Of a stretch of 45,271 bases of DNA, positions 32,413 to 42,059 are shown one piece after another. The notes beneath the pieces were generated by a model, which did not search any database, had not been told where the DNA came from, and saw only the letters and a program-made list of their open reading frames with translations. Source of the DNA: Lachnospiraceae bacterium UBA7050 (GTDB lineage: Bacteria; Bacillota; Clostridia; Lachnospirales; Lachnospiraceae). The stretch is from NCBI GenBank assembly GCA_002493905.1, contig DLAJ01000025.1, positions 36,122-81,392 on the forward strand, written 5' to 3'. The number at the start of each line of letters is the position of its first letter. Position 1 is the stretch's first letter. The position numbers and the translations under genes were made by a program.

Positions 32413-33602
32413 TCTTCGTACTCCTCCACGATTTTTAAGATTGCCGGCGCAGACTCAGGGTATTCGGCAGCAATCTCTTTGATCTCCTGCTTGGCGCGCT
32501 CCGCAAGCTCCCTGTTATGTTCCAATTGTTTTCTCAGCTTCTGGCGCTGTTCGTTATAGCCGTGGCGCAGCTCCACGCGTTCGCGGGAATCTAAAATTGC
32601 CTCCGGGCGGCGCAGCCATACAAGCGGATCAAAAAGCTGGTATTGCTGCAGACGCTTTAACAGCTCCCTGCGGAAATGGGAGAGATCGTCCACGGTCCGT
32701 TCATACTGCCTGCGGTATTCCTGCTCTTCGTAGAACAGCGCAAGCTGTTCTTCCAGCATGGCGCTGCTCTCAGTATGATATTTGGTATACAGATAATCCA
32801 GCAGGTTGGTATTGTTCACATACCGGATTTTCACGCGGTTCTGCAAAAGAATCAGCTTATTAATCCCCGCCGTGACACGCTTCAATTCTTTCTCCGCCTC
32901 ATGATAGCTGACATAAACATAGACAAGCACCCCCGCCATGACAAGCCCCGTCAGCAGATATCCCACGGAAGAGTCCATATGAAGCGCGAACTGGAACAGC
33001 AGAAGCAGCCCGAAGCAGCAGCCCATCGCACAGATACAGATCAGCGACATCCCCTTCGTGTTATGCATCGTGCTTTTCAGCTCCTGCCTGCGGATCTCAT
33101 ATGCCTGCCGCTCCGCGTGAAGCCTGCGCAGATCATGTTTGACAAGCTCCCGGTACTCTTCATTTTCTTTTAACTTTGCAAGCGCTTCTTCCGCCTCCGG
33201 TTCAATCTGTTCCATCTGCCGGTATTCCTCCTCCGGCATCCTGCTTCCGTCCTCCGGAATCTCTTTTCTCGCCTGCTCTAAACTGATGATTTTATTCGCA
33301 TACGAAACAAGACGATGATATTCCCCATCGGGCAGCGTTTCGATCTCGTCCACATCCTTTAGATAAGAAGTGACCCTGTGGTACTCCCTGTTAAGATCCG
33401 AAAGAGCCGATGCGGAGTCCGCCGACTGCTCTAAAAGCGCGCGCACATATTTCTCACGTTCTTCAGGCAGCGTCATATCCACTTCCTGCCTGCGGAGCGT
33501 AAGCTGCTCCCAGTCCCCGTAATCAAACGTCTCCTCCTCCGGAGCCGCCGCTTTCCTTTTGCCAAACCAATTCTTCAAAAACTGAAACATCCGTCTATTC
33601 AC
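32409..33602 (-). CDS. coiled-coil protein with a two-helix membrane hairpin
   Basis: The protein is 397 residues. Two long charged helical regions (about 35-180 and 233-385), predicted coiled coils, flank a membrane hairpin (TM at about 184-207 and 212-232). Both arms would therefore lie on the same, probably cytosolic, face. No family name is recognised. The start is GTG at 33602, inside the end of the upstream gene (8-base overlap). An ATG four codons later (33590) is possible. It shares a 4-base overlap with the next gene, so the two are made together and may form a complex. Confidence 0.7.
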   Translation of the reverse strand: MNRRMFQFLKNWFGKRKAAAPEEETFDYGDWEQLTLRRQEVDMTLPEEREKYVRALLEQSADSASALSDLNREYHRVTSYLKDVDEIETLPDGEYHRLVSYANKIISLEQARKEIPEDGSRMPEEEYRQMEQIEPEAEEALAKLKENEEYRELVKHDLRRLHAERQAYEIRRQELKSTMHNTKGMSLICICAMGCCFGLLLLFQFALHMDSSVGYLLTGLVMAGVLVYVYVSYHEAEKELKRVTAGINKLILLQNRVKIRYVNNTNLLDYLYTKYHTESSAMLEEQLALFYEEQEYRRQYERTVDDLSHFRRELLKRLQQYQLFDPLVWLRRPEAILDSRERVELRHGYNEQRQKLRKQLEHNRELAERAKQEIKEIAAEYPESAPAILKIVEEYED

Positions 33603-34422
33603 ACCGCTTTCTGTATCCTTCTTTTAAGTCCGTTACCGCCTGCTCCAAGCGCACGTAATAATCGGGCTCCCGTTCCTCCCATGCCTGCTCCAGTTCTACA
33701 AGCTCCCCGTAAGCTTCACCCATTTTCCACTGGTCACGGTATCCGTCGATCTGTGCGTCAACCAGTTCCGCAAGCTGCTTTAACTCCGGCATCGCGGCAA
33801 GCTTTTTTTCCTGCTCCTGTTTCGTCCCATGCATTCTGACAGCGCACACATAATTGCGCAGACTTTCTTTCTGATAAGTCAGCCGGTATGCCTTATCAAA
33901 ATACTCCTCCGCAAGCCCGAATCCGAACATCTGCGCCTCAATGCAGCCCATTGCATGATAAACCGCCGCAGTCAGGGCAATCTCCTTTCCCTCCACTTCG
34001 GCGAGCAGCCCTCTGTACTGCGCGAGCGCGCGCTCATATCTTCCGTCGCGCGCAAGCTGGTCTATACGGATTTTCTTTTTCTCCCACGGACCAAGCGCTG
34101 CATTTTCACGCATGATGCGCGTAAGTTCCTCCAGCCGCTCCCGTCCGCAGTAACGGCACTCCTCCATAATGCGCGCGACAAAGCTTTCCAGCGGATGACC
34201 GTCCCGCTTCAGCAGACGGAGACCTTTGGCAAGCCCGTCCAGTCCAAGCTCCTCATCAATCCATGTAAAAAGTTCCTCTCCCATCAAATCCTCATCAAGC
34301 AGCACGGCGTGATGATCCAGATAATAGCAGAGCTCCTCGACTGCATACAGCCTGACGCCCGCCTGCCTGATCACATATGGACTTTTGGCATATCTGCCGA
34401 CACATATCCTGACTCTGCCCAT
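33595..34422 (-). CDS. helical-repeat (TPR-like) protein of the DUF5717 operon
   Basis: The protein is 275 residues, soluble, all-helical by pattern and without membrane segments. The head (MGRVRICVGRYAKSPYVI) is followed by helix pairs such as DGRYERALAQYRGLLAEVEGK and AVYHAMGCIEAQMFGFGLAEEYFDKAYRLT, which look like tetratricopeptide repeats. Such repeats bind partner proteins. The start at 34422 is set by AGGGAG six bases upstream; the frame is open 18 codons more. The 121-base gap to the DUF5716 gene is the largest in the operon, and no strong promoter is seen in it. Confidence 0.72.
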   Translation of the reverse strand: MGRVRICVGRYAKSPYVIRQAGVRLYAVEELCYYLDHHAVLLDEDLMGEELFTWIDEELGLDGLAKGLRLLKRDGHPLESFVARIMEECRYCGRERLEELTRIMRENAALGPWEKKKIRIDQLARDGRYERALAQYRGLLAEVEGKEIALTAAVYHAMGCIEAQMFGFGLAEEYFDKAYRLTYQKESLRNYVCAVRMHGTKQEQEKKLAAMPELKQLAELVDAQIDGYRDQWKMGEAYGELVELEQAWEEREPDYYVRLEQAVTDLKEGYRKRCE

Positions 34423-34543
34423 CGTACTCTCCCTGTTCCTCCCGTTATCCGTTCCCTCATGCAGCCCAAACGTCATTGATCACTCGTGCATCCCTGCAGA
34501 ATACGCACTGCTTTGGCGCTTTCAGGCATCCTGCACGCACTTC

Positions 34544-35839
34544 TTACGGCACAGCGACCTCCTGCTCCCAGCTAAGCCCGCTGCCCTCAAAGAAACTGCC
34601 AAATCCTAAGTCCGCCACACGGACCGCAAAACGCTCTTCGGACACAAAACGGATTTCCATATGCAGCCGCGTCATATAGGAACGTTCCTCCGGCAGCCCG
34701 CTCAGTTTCATGGCAAGCACCCTGCGCTGTGCGCCGTTCAACGGCGTTAATACAAACGTAAGCTCGTTTCCGCTCTCCAGCATCACATCACATTCCCGCC
34801 TGATATCAAACCAGTTGACGCCCGCGTCTATGAGCGGATAATACTGCTCTTTTCCCTCAACGACGGCGTTCATGCCGATATTGACTTTAATCTTATCCTT
34901 ACCCAGAAAAATATATTTTGAGGACACCGTGCCCGGATGAATGCGCTCATAAGCAGCGTAACACGCGCCCTTGCTGTATAAGTTATTTCCCTGAAATACC
35001 CTGCGTTTGCTGCATAAAAGCCGCAGCGACTCTTTGCACCAGTTTCCCCGATAACCGTCTCCGATCAGATACACGCAGGAAACAATGTGGTCCGCCGTCT
35101 CCTCCTCAATGATCGCCGAAAACTGCGCATCACGCTGCGCCTCCAAAGCCGCCGCTTCCGCCTCGTCCCCCGGAACCGGCTTAAGCGCCATCTGCGGAAA
35201 TTCCTTCTGCGTCGTAAATGCGACAATCGGGCTTGTCCGCCTGTTATACTCCAATCGGTAAGATTTCATATCATCCGAATCATACTCAAAAATCAAAACC
35301 TCGTGCGTGCGCAGCTCCTCCGGCTGATGCATACAATACTGATAAAAGCTCTCCGCGTGGCTCTGCACAAACAAATGCTCCCGGTCCATCTGTAAATAGC
35401 TGCCGACGCCGGACAGCACTTCCAGCATCCGGCTGTCTGCCTGTTCCACCGTAATCATCAGATAGTCCGGACGCTCCGCGCCGGACCCAAGCAGCATCAC
35501 AGACAGACTGTGCTTGATAAACAGCGCCAGCAGGGGCACCGCGTCAAACTGCTCTTCCTCAAGCGTAACCTGTTCTCCGGCACATGCGCGCGCAAGCAGA
35601 CGGTCCACTAAAATCCCGTCCCCCTCTTCGCTGTGTTTATACGCATCCTTACCAAAAAACCACTGATTCACGCCCTGACGCTTACACAGCGCAGTCGGGA
35701 TTCCATACTGTTCTTTTCCCGCAACAAAGCTTACCGTCTCCGGTTCCGGCTTTTCACTGCTGCAAAAGCTGATCTGCGCGCTCACATGATTTAGTTCCAG
35801 CCCGATGAACAGCCGGTTCTTTTTTTCCCGAAACAGCAT
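34544..35839 (-). CDS. DUF5716 protein with an Hsp70/actin-like fold
   Basis: The protein is 431 residues. Its layout follows the Hsp70/actin/sugar-kinase ATPase fold. FIGLELNHVSAQISF (11-25) is at the place of phosphate loop 1, CVYLIGDGYRG (255-265) at phosphate loop 2, and YSKGACYAAY (288-297) at the adenosine motif. Residues from about 305 on are beta-rich and end in MEIRFVSEERFAVRVADLG, recalling the substrate domain of Hsp70. The usual Asp of loop 1 and paired Gly of loop 2 are altered, so ATP hydrolysis is uncertain. AAGGAG stands before the ATG. It starts nine bases after the DUF5717 stop. The family number is from memory; the fold is inference. Confidence 0.72.
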   Translation of the reverse strand: MLFREKKNRLFIGLELNHVSAQISFCSSEKPEPETVSFVAGKEQYGIPTALCKRQGVNQWFFGKDAYKHSEEGDGILVDRLLARACAGEQVTLEEEQFDAVPLLALFIKHSLSVMLLGSGAERPDYLMITVEQADSRMLEVLSGVGSYLQMDREHLFVQSHAESFYQYCMHQPEELRTHEVLIFEYDSDDMKSYRLEYNRRTSPIVAFTTQKEFPQMALKPVPGDEAEAAALEAQRDAQFSAIIEEETADHIVSCVYLIGDGYRGNWCKESLRLLCSKRRVFQGNNLYSKGACYAAYERIHPGTVSSKYIFLGKDKIKVNIGMNAVVEGKEQYYPLIDAGVNWFDIRRECDVMLESGNELTFVLTPLNGAQRRVLAMKLSGLPEERSYMTRLHMEIRFVSEERFAVRVADLGFGSFFEGSGLSWEQEVAVP

Positions 35840-35848
35840 GTCCTCTCC

Positions 35849-38800
35849 TTACCCATCTGCCCGCGGGGAAAACAATTTTTCCGTCAGAAAACTCTTTTCC
35901 TCATAAGCAGCGACCATTTTATGAAATCCCGAATAATCCTGCAGTGTTCCCGCAATAACTAAATCGTTGATGTCCGAATAGCGCGTGCCGCTGTTTGCAG
36001 CGGCCATATCATTTTTGCTGATCGTCGCGCTCTCCGTAAGCTGCTCTCCCTCCGCAGTCTCCTCAGTGATATAATATTGCAGCGTTTCCCCAAAAAAGAG
36101 CACAAGCGATTTGATATGAATGCCCTCAAACATATCCGTCATCGGCTCCGTTACATACGCACCTCCGGCGCCCTCCGCCTCCATCACATAGTGCAGCATA
36201 ACCCGCCTGCCCGGCGCCGTGCGGTACTCAATCATCGTCTCATCAGCCAGACGCGCCGCACAGCCGATTACCTGTGCGTAATCCGCAAAAAACGGAAAGC
36301 AGATGCCCTTCGCCATAAAATATTCCAAAAACCGGCCCGCAAGCTGCAAAACCTCCTCGCCCGCAGTATGCGCGGACTCCGCGTAAAACTTCAGATAGGC
36401 GAGACGGCAGACGTCATGAAGCTCCTCTCCGCGGTAGAACAGCCTCGTAAAATACGAAAACAGCTTCTCATCCACCACATTGCCCCTGACAAAATAATCA
36501 TAAGCGCTGACCGTCAGATACGCAAGCTCGACCTGCTTGCGCGCACCGTTCTTTACATATTGGTAAAACAGCTCATTCTTTTCTCCAATGTAATATCCGC
36601 TGAATAAAATCTGAAGCAGGATGCGCTCGCAGAGACTGCCCGTATCTAAGTCAAAATCCTTCGCCGCCTTCCAGATATCGCGCAGATGCTTCGTCGTGCC
36701 CTCGTAATAAGCGGCAAGATAGCGCAGAATGTTCTCATCATATTTTCCGCCCTCAAACGTCATAAACGCAAGGGAGAGCAGTTTTTCGTCCCGCTTAAAT
36801 TCCGACCGTGCGATCAGCCTGCTGATCAGCCGCACCGCCGCCGATATATCTACCTGCTCCATCCCGAACATACAGAGCCATTGATACGCCTTCTCATGCA
36901 TGCCGCGCAGGATCATCAGCCGCAAAAACGCGCTCCGCTCCCGCATTCCCATATCCTCGGGCACAAGGGACTTCAATATGGCATCACATTCCGGGATGCG
37001 GTCATTATCGTAGAGATACTGCGCCAGCTTAAGACGGATTTCACGCTTAAATTCCTCCCTGACCTGTTCGGACGCCCACAGACGCTTGTAGCATTCCACA
37101 TTTTTGGGAGTGATCACCACGCTGCCTCTGCCGCCCTCACACAGGTACAGGTCCATTCCCAGATGCCCCGATACCATTCCGCCGAGTTCCTTAATAAAAT
37201 GCCCCGGAATCATCAGCTTTTCAATACGGTACGGCTCACCGGACACCCTGCGGTTGCCGCTCTCATCCTGCAGCAGAATCTGATATGCCGAATCATAGAT
37301 CGGGACAACCGCCTTTCTGTCCGTAACCGGATAGACATGTTCTCCCTTCAGCCGGTCATAAATGAGCACAACCTGTCTGCACGCGTCGTCTTTTACCGTG
37401 ATCAGATGGGAAAACAAAAGCGTGACAAAGCTTGCTGCATTGTCCCCTGTAACCAGCATCGCAGGCGTGACCAGCTCGCTGTACAGATACGCGAGCTGTT
37501 TATTGATATGACCCATTCCGATCTGCTCGACCAGAAAGCGCTCCACAAACTGCCGGTATGCGACCGCAATTTCCGGATATTGATCGCGGTAGCGGTACAC
37601 ATTTGCATAGAGCATGCTCTTTCCGTGATAGTCAAGCTCGCTATGGTAAGCGAAATACATCATGACCATCTTGGGAAGCTCTCCCTCAAAATCCTGAGGC
37701 AGGGAGAGCATATAATATTCATACAGCCGCGTTACGCGCAGCTCGCGTTCCACACCGAGCGCATACCATGCAAAGTAACGCTCGCCGAACCTTCCCCCCT
37801 TGATCAGAAAGCTTAAAAGAATCTGAAGCGTCTCATCATCCTTCGTTGTCTCATAGCTTTTTTTGAGGATAAAAAACATTCTTTCGGAATAATGCCTGAC
37901 CTTGGGCGCGACATTCTGAAGCTGCAAAATGACGTCCTTTTTAAGCGCGTCCTTTTTTGCCGCATAATTCAACACCTGAAATTCAAATTCAGAAAGCTTG
38001 TTCAGCATCGTCGGGTTCGCATTTATGATTGCGAGCGCCTCCATATAGAGTACAGGGCTCTTGCAGTTCTCGCTGAACTGATGCTCCAGAAACAGCCACT
38101 TTTTATAAGGGCTCTTGGAAAATTCTTCCCTCAGATATAAGAGCAGCCACGCGATCCGCCAGTTGTCGGGATGTTCTGCATAAATCTGCTCCACCTGCGC
38201 CGTAACCTCGTCCACATAGACTTCGCTGCGGCGGACCAAGGATGTCAGATACAGATAATAGCACCAGTGTTCGGGCAGCCGCCTGCCATACGTCAGATCC
38301 TGCTCCACACGGTCCAGCAGCCACTTTGCTTCGTTCATGCGTTCTTCCGTAATCAGGAGCTGTGCCTTGAACAGGCGCGCAGGAATGCTTTTTTCCTCCA
38401 GCTCATTCATGCGTTCCACGATTTTTTTCGACTCTTTCATCCACACACCTGCGGAAAGCTTTTTTGTGCGGAACGATGCATAATAGTCCATCAGGGACAC
38501 CGTCAGACGGCGCATCTCCTTTTTGCCTGAAAAAAGTACCCCGCGCTGGCGCACTGATGTAACCTGAATCTCAATCCGGATGTCCACGGAAGCGTTGAAC
38601 AGGCGGACACAGCCATAATTTCTGCCCGCGTGCAGACCGGCTCTGTCAACCAGAAAGCCGGTGTTGCAGATATTCCCCAGAAAGTCATCGTCGGTGAGCA
38701 CCTTTTTTTCAACGGAAAGGAAATCGCCGTCCGTCTCAATTGCAAGCGCCGTATAGCCCCACCCGTTGCGCGTGATCGTGATACGTCCCTGGGCGGTATC

Positions 38801-39418
38801 TTCCGGCTCTTCCATGCGGATCAGCGTTTCCATCGGTATATATTCAATCGGCTGCTTCTTGTTGATCTCAATTAAAAATTCATCCACATTCTGCTGGTTG
38901 CCCCGCATACAGGAAAGGCCAAGATAGGTATTGAGATAGCGGCTGTCCGTTCCGTGGAACAGCGACACAAAATCCTCCCGATAAAACAATGAGACCGCCT
39001 CATCCCAGTTTGTCTTGGCAAGATTTGCAAAATGAAACAGATTCTTGACCGGTCCGAGCAGTGAAGTCAGCACATCCCGCGCAACTGTCACGACAACCGG
39101 GATCGTATATTCTCCGGCACTTGAGACGATCAGAAATTCTCCCTTCTGGATATCGCCTTCCTCCATGCCAGTCCCCGAAAACCGATAGTCGATCTGCGCC
39201 TGTGTCCCCTCAAACGACGTCTTTAAGCACGCCATGCGAAGCAAAGACGAGCGCACCGTCCCCCTGACCGGATTCCCGTTCCTTGAAGTGATCTGAAAGC
39301 TTCCCTTTACCGTCTCTCCTTTTCGGATGGAGAGCTCGATCTTATAGTCAGATAGCTTCAGCGAGCCGGCGTCATATTCAATTTTCCCGTCAATCAGGCG
39401 CTGCGTTACCGATTCCAC
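35849..39418 (-). CDS. DUF5717 giant scaffold protein
   Basis: The protein is 1189 residues, without signal peptide or membrane helices. The first part holds two beta-sandwich stretches (about 10-110 and 205-290, for example YKIELSIRKGETVKGSFQI). A long array of helical repeats (about 310-900) resembles TPR/HEAT-type scaffolds. A further mixed domain carries ITPKNVECYKRLWASEQV, and helices run to near the end. It matches what is remembered of DUF5717, which travels with DUF5716. The start is GTG at 39418 with AAGGACGG eight bases upstream. It is the first gene of the operon and reads directly into DUF5716. The role is unknown. Confidence 0.78.
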   Translation of the reverse strand: MESVTQRLIDGKIEYDAGSLKLSDYKIELSIRKGETVKGSFQITSRNGNPVRGTVRSSLLRMACLKTSFEGTQAQIDYRFSGTGMEEGDIQKGEFLIVSSAGEYTIPVVVTVARDVLTSLLGPVKNLFHFANLAKTNWDEAVSLFYREDFVSLFHGTDSRYLNTYLGLSCMRGNQQNVDEFLIEINKKQPIEYIPMETLIRMEEPEDTAQGRITITRNGWGYTALAIETDGDFLSVEKKVLTDDDFLGNICNTGFLVDRAGLHAGRNYGCVRLFNASVDIRIEIQVTSVRQRGVLFSGKKEMRRLTVSLMDYYASFRTKKLSAGVWMKESKKIVERMNELEEKSIPARLFKAQLLITEERMNEAKWLLDRVEQDLTYGRRLPEHWCYYLYLTSLVRRSEVYVDEVTAQVEQIYAEHPDNWRIAWLLLYLREEFSKSPYKKWLFLEHQFSENCKSPVLYMEALAIINANPTMLNKLSEFEFQVLNYAAKKDALKKDVILQLQNVAPKVRHYSERMFFILKKSYETTKDDETLQILLSFLIKGGRFGERYFAWYALGVERELRVTRLYEYYMLSLPQDFEGELPKMVMMYFAYHSELDYHGKSMLYANVYRYRDQYPEIAVAYRQFVERFLVEQIGMGHINKQLAYLYSELVTPAMLVTGDNAASFVTLLFSHLITVKDDACRQVVLIYDRLKGEHVYPVTDRKAVVPIYDSAYQILLQDESGNRRVSGEPYRIEKLMIPGHFIKELGGMVSGHLGMDLYLCEGGRGSVVITPKNVECYKRLWASEQVREEFKREIRLKLAQYLYDNDRIPECDAILKSLVPEDMGMRERSAFLRLMILRGMHEKAYQWLCMFGMEQVDISAAVRLISRLIARSEFKRDEKLLSLAFMTFEGGKYDENILRYLAAYYEGTTKHLRDIWKAAKDFDLDTGSLCERILLQILFSGYYIGEKNELFYQYVKNGARKQVELAYLTVSAYDYFVRGNVVDEKLFSYFTRLFYRGEELHDVCRLAYLKFYAESAHTAGEEVLQLAGRFLEYFMAKGICFPFFADYAQVIGCAARLADETMIEYRTAPGRRVMLHYVMEAEGAGGAYVTEPMTDMFEGIHIKSLVLFFGETLQYYITEETAEGEQLTESATISKNDMAAANSGTRYSDINDLVIAGTLQDYSGFHKMVAAYEEKSFLTEKLFSPRADG

Positions 39419-39517
39419 ATTAAAAACCGTCCTTATGTATCGTCAAAAAACGTCCTTCTATGTCACCAAAAGCGTGACAGACAGCCATGAATCCGCTGTC
39501 CCTAAAAACCCACTCTT

Positions 39518-39546
39518 ATTATAGGATAAAACCGCCGTGTTCGCAA
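39518..39546 (-). promoter_or_regulatory. promoter of the DUF5717 operon
   Basis: TTGCGA (39541-39546), 17 bases, TATAAT (39518-39523) on the minus strand, 100 bases before the GTG start. The leader carries a GACAGC/GCTGTC hairpin. Confidence 0.75.
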
Positions 39547-39764
39547 CGCCTTATTTTGGAAGAAAGACGGCTCCGTATCAGCTCCGGCACGAACGGCACA
39601 GCAGCGCGCGGAGAACGTCAGAGCGCGCCCATGGCGCGCAAACCGAAAGAAAGCAGGAACCTGCGTTCCTGCTTTCTTTCTCACAGAGCAACTGCATCCG
39701 TCAGGAATGGGGCCCGCGGCATACGCGCCGGCTCCCCCGCCGTTTTTTACCTGCTGCTGCACAA
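39547..39764. other. spacer between htpG and the DUF5717 promoter
   Basis: It holds the htpG hairpin (39645-39680) and a short GC palindrome (39623-39639, arms GCGCGCC/GGCGCGC). No gene is seen. Confidence 0.55.
39645..39680 (-). terminator. perfect 16-bp hairpin after htpG
   Basis: GAAAGAAAGCAGGAAC (39645-39660) and GTTCCTGCTTTCTTTC (39665-39680) pair exactly around a 4-base loop. The T-rich 3' arm can act as the U-tract. It separates htpG from the DUF5717 promoter. Confidence 0.7.
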
Positions 39765-41945
39765 TCACTGCGCAAGCAGCATCATGATCTGATTGCTTCT
39801 TGCCACAAACTTCGTCATTGCCTCCGGCTCGAGCGGCGCCTGCTGAATCAGCGCAAGATCATAGAGCTGCTCACAGATCAGCCCTACGTTTTCGCCGTCC
39901 TGATGCTCTAAAATATAGCGCACAAGCTTGTTGTTCGCGTTTAAGGTGAGCGTCAAGCCCTCCTTGCCCATGCCCGGCATTCCCATTCCCGGCATCGAAT
40001 ACATCTTCATCATATCCTGCATGCGGCGCGTCTCCTCCGAGAGCGTCACCATGGAAGAAATGTCTTTATTTTTCAGCTTCTCCAGCTTAACCGTCACATT
40101 GTCCTTTTTGATCGCTTTCTTAAAGAGCTTATTTAACTCCTCCGCCTGCGCTTCAAGCTCCTTCGCCGCCTTCTTCGAGGTCTTCGCCTTGAAGTCGTCG
40201 GTAATGTCCGCGTCAATGCGCATAAAGCGGATGCCCTCGTTCTTGGACTCCAGCTGTGAAATGAACGGCTGGTCAATGTTATCCTTTAAGATCACTGCGT
40301 CCATCTTTGCCTTGCGGAACATATTGATATACTGGCTCTGCTGAACCTCATCGGTCACATAGTAGATGATCTTTTCTTTTTTCTCATCTGCCTGTGGTTC
40401 GTCCTCCTCCTCATCGTCCACATCTGCATCTTTCTCAACATCCTTGTCCGTCACAATCTCGGACTCCACGGTCTCCCCAGTCTCCACATCGGTTGCCGCA
40501 CCTTTCTCCTCCGCGTTATCGCCGTTGTCCGTCCCGTCCGCCTTTTCTCCGGCTGCCGCCGTACCTGCGCCGTCCTCTTTCGCCGCTAAGTCCCCGTCTT
40601 CCTCTGCCGTATCAACCGGCTTTACTTCCAGACATTCGGGCAGCGTACGGTACTCACCGTCGATATTCTTAAACAGGATATAGTCCGTCATCTTTTCACA
40701 GAACTTATCATCCTTCAGGCAGCCAAATTTAATGAACGGGCTGATATCGTCCCAATACTTCTGATATTCCTCTTTCTCGGTCTTGCACAGCCCTGCCAGC
40801 TTATCGGCAACCTTTTTCGTAATATAGTCGGAAATCTTCTTCACGAAGCCGTCGTTCTGCAGCGCGCTTCTCGATACGTTGAGGGGCAGATCAGGACAAT
40901 CGATGACACCCTTTAAGAGCATCAGGAACTCAGGAATGACCTCCTTGATGTTATCCGCAATAAACACCTGACTATTATAGAGCTTGATCGTTCCCTCAAT
41001 GGACTCATATTCCATATTGATCTTCGGGAAATAAAGAATTCCCTTTAAGTTAAACGGATAGTCCATGTTTAAGTGGATCCAGAACAACGGCTCCTTATAA
41101 TCCTGAAATACCTTGCGGTAGAACGCAAGATACTCATCCTTCGTGCATTCGGACGGATTTTTCGTCCAGAGCGGCGTCGTGTCGTTTAAGAGCTCCGGGC
41201 GCTTCGCAATCTTTATTTTTTCCGGGTCTCCCTCTTTCTCCGGCGCAATCGTCTCGATCACAGTATCCGTATCGAGCTTTTCGTCCGCATTGATCGTCTG
41301 CGTCGCCGTTGTGTTCGCCACGGACAGGTAAATCTCATACGGCATAAAAGAGCAGTATTTCTTAATGACTTCGCGCGCCTTATACTCATTGCAGAACTCG
41401 AGGCAGTCCTCGTTTAAGTAAAGCGTGATCTCCGTGCCGACCTCGCTGCGGCTGCCCTCAGACATGTCAAATTCCGTGCCGCCGTCACATTCCCAATGCA
41501 CAGGCGCCGCGCCCGCTTGATAGGAAAGGGTGTCTATATGCACCGCGTCGGCAACCATGAACGCCGAATAGAACCCAAGTCCGAAGTGTCCGATGATCTG
41601 GTCGTCATTCGTCTTGTCCTTATATTTTTCAATAAAATCAGTCGCCCCGGAAAATGCGATCTGATTGATATATTCCTCAACCTCTTCCGCAGTCATGCCG
41701 AGTCCGGTATCAATGAATTTCAGCGTCTTCTCCTCCGGATTACAGATGACCTGAATCTGATTTTTGAAATTGTCCGGATAAGTGTATTCCCCCATCATCT
41801 CCAGCTTTTTCAATTTCGTGATCGCATCACAGCCGTTTGAAATCAGCTCACGGTAAAAAATATCGTGGTCGGAATACAGCCACTTCTTGATAATAGGAAA
41901 AATGTTGTCACTGTTGATTGATAAGTTGCCGTGCTTTTGTTCCAT
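39765..41945 (-). CDS. htpG: Hsp90 chaperone HtpG with an acidic insertion
   Basis: The protein is 726 residues, about 80-100 longer than usual. The ATP-binding domain has YRELISNGCDAITK (31-44), FIDTGLGMT (77-85) and GHFGLGFYSAFMV (119-131). The middle domain has NVSRSALQNDG with the catalytic arginine. Residues about 443-524 are a low-complexity Asp/Glu/Ala/Gly insertion, after which IIYYVTDEVQQSQYINMF resumes the middle domain. The dimer domain follows, with a MPGMGMPGMGK repeat near 665-685. It folds client proteins in the cytosol. A CIRCE element and a perfect sigma-A promoter lie upstream, so HrcA should repress it until heat stress. Confidence 0.95.
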   Translation of the reverse strand: MEQKHGNLSINSDNIFPIIKKWLYSDHDIFYRELISNGCDAITKLKKLEMMGEYTYPDNFKNQIQVICNPEEKTLKFIDTGLGMTAEEVEEYINQIAFSGATDFIEKYKDKTNDDQIIGHFGLGFYSAFMVADAVHIDTLSYQAGAAPVHWECDGGTEFDMSEGSRSEVGTEITLYLNEDCLEFCNEYKAREVIKKYCSFMPYEIYLSVANTTATQTINADEKLDTDTVIETIAPEKEGDPEKIKIAKRPELLNDTTPLWTKNPSECTKDEYLAFYRKVFQDYKEPLFWIHLNMDYPFNLKGILYFPKINMEYESIEGTIKLYNSQVFIADNIKEVIPEFLMLLKGVIDCPDLPLNVSRSALQNDGFVKKISDYITKKVADKLAGLCKTEKEEYQKYWDDISPFIKFGCLKDDKFCEKMTDYILFKNIDGEYRTLPECLEVKPVDTAEEDGDLAAKEDGAGTAAAGEKADGTDNGDNAEEKGAATDVETGETVESEIVTDKDVEKDADVDDEEEDEPQADEKKEKIIYYVTDEVQQSQYINMFRKAKMDAVILKDNIDQPFISQLESKNEGIRFMRIDADITDDFKAKTSKKAAKELEAQAEELNKLFKKAIKKDNVTVKLEKLKNKDISSMVTLSEETRRMQDMMKMYSMPGMGMPGMGKEGLTLTLNANNKLVRYILEHQDGENVGLICEQLYDLALIQQAPLEPEAMTKFVARSNQIMMLLAQ

Positions 41946-42023
41946 AAAAAATCACATCCCTTTCCTTATTTCGTTTTGCTTTCCGTCCGGTTCATAAATG
42001 CGCTTCCGTCCGGCTCCTACATT

Positions 42024-42052
42024 AGTTTAATTCGTTCATTTCAAAATGTCAA
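42024..42052 (-). promoter_or_regulatory. htpG: promoter of htpG
   Basis: TTGACA (42047-42052), 17 bases, TAAACT (42024-42029) on the minus strand. The CIRCE element ends eight bases upstream of the -35 box. Confidence 0.85.
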
Positions 42053-42059
42053 GAAAAAA

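Noticed and set aside
36686..37816. Long plus-strand reading frame (376 codons) opposite the DUF5717 gene
   Set aside because: It has no ribosome site, is rich in His, Arg and Gln as antisense frames of GC-balanced genes often are, and lies wholly within a well-supported gene on the other strand.
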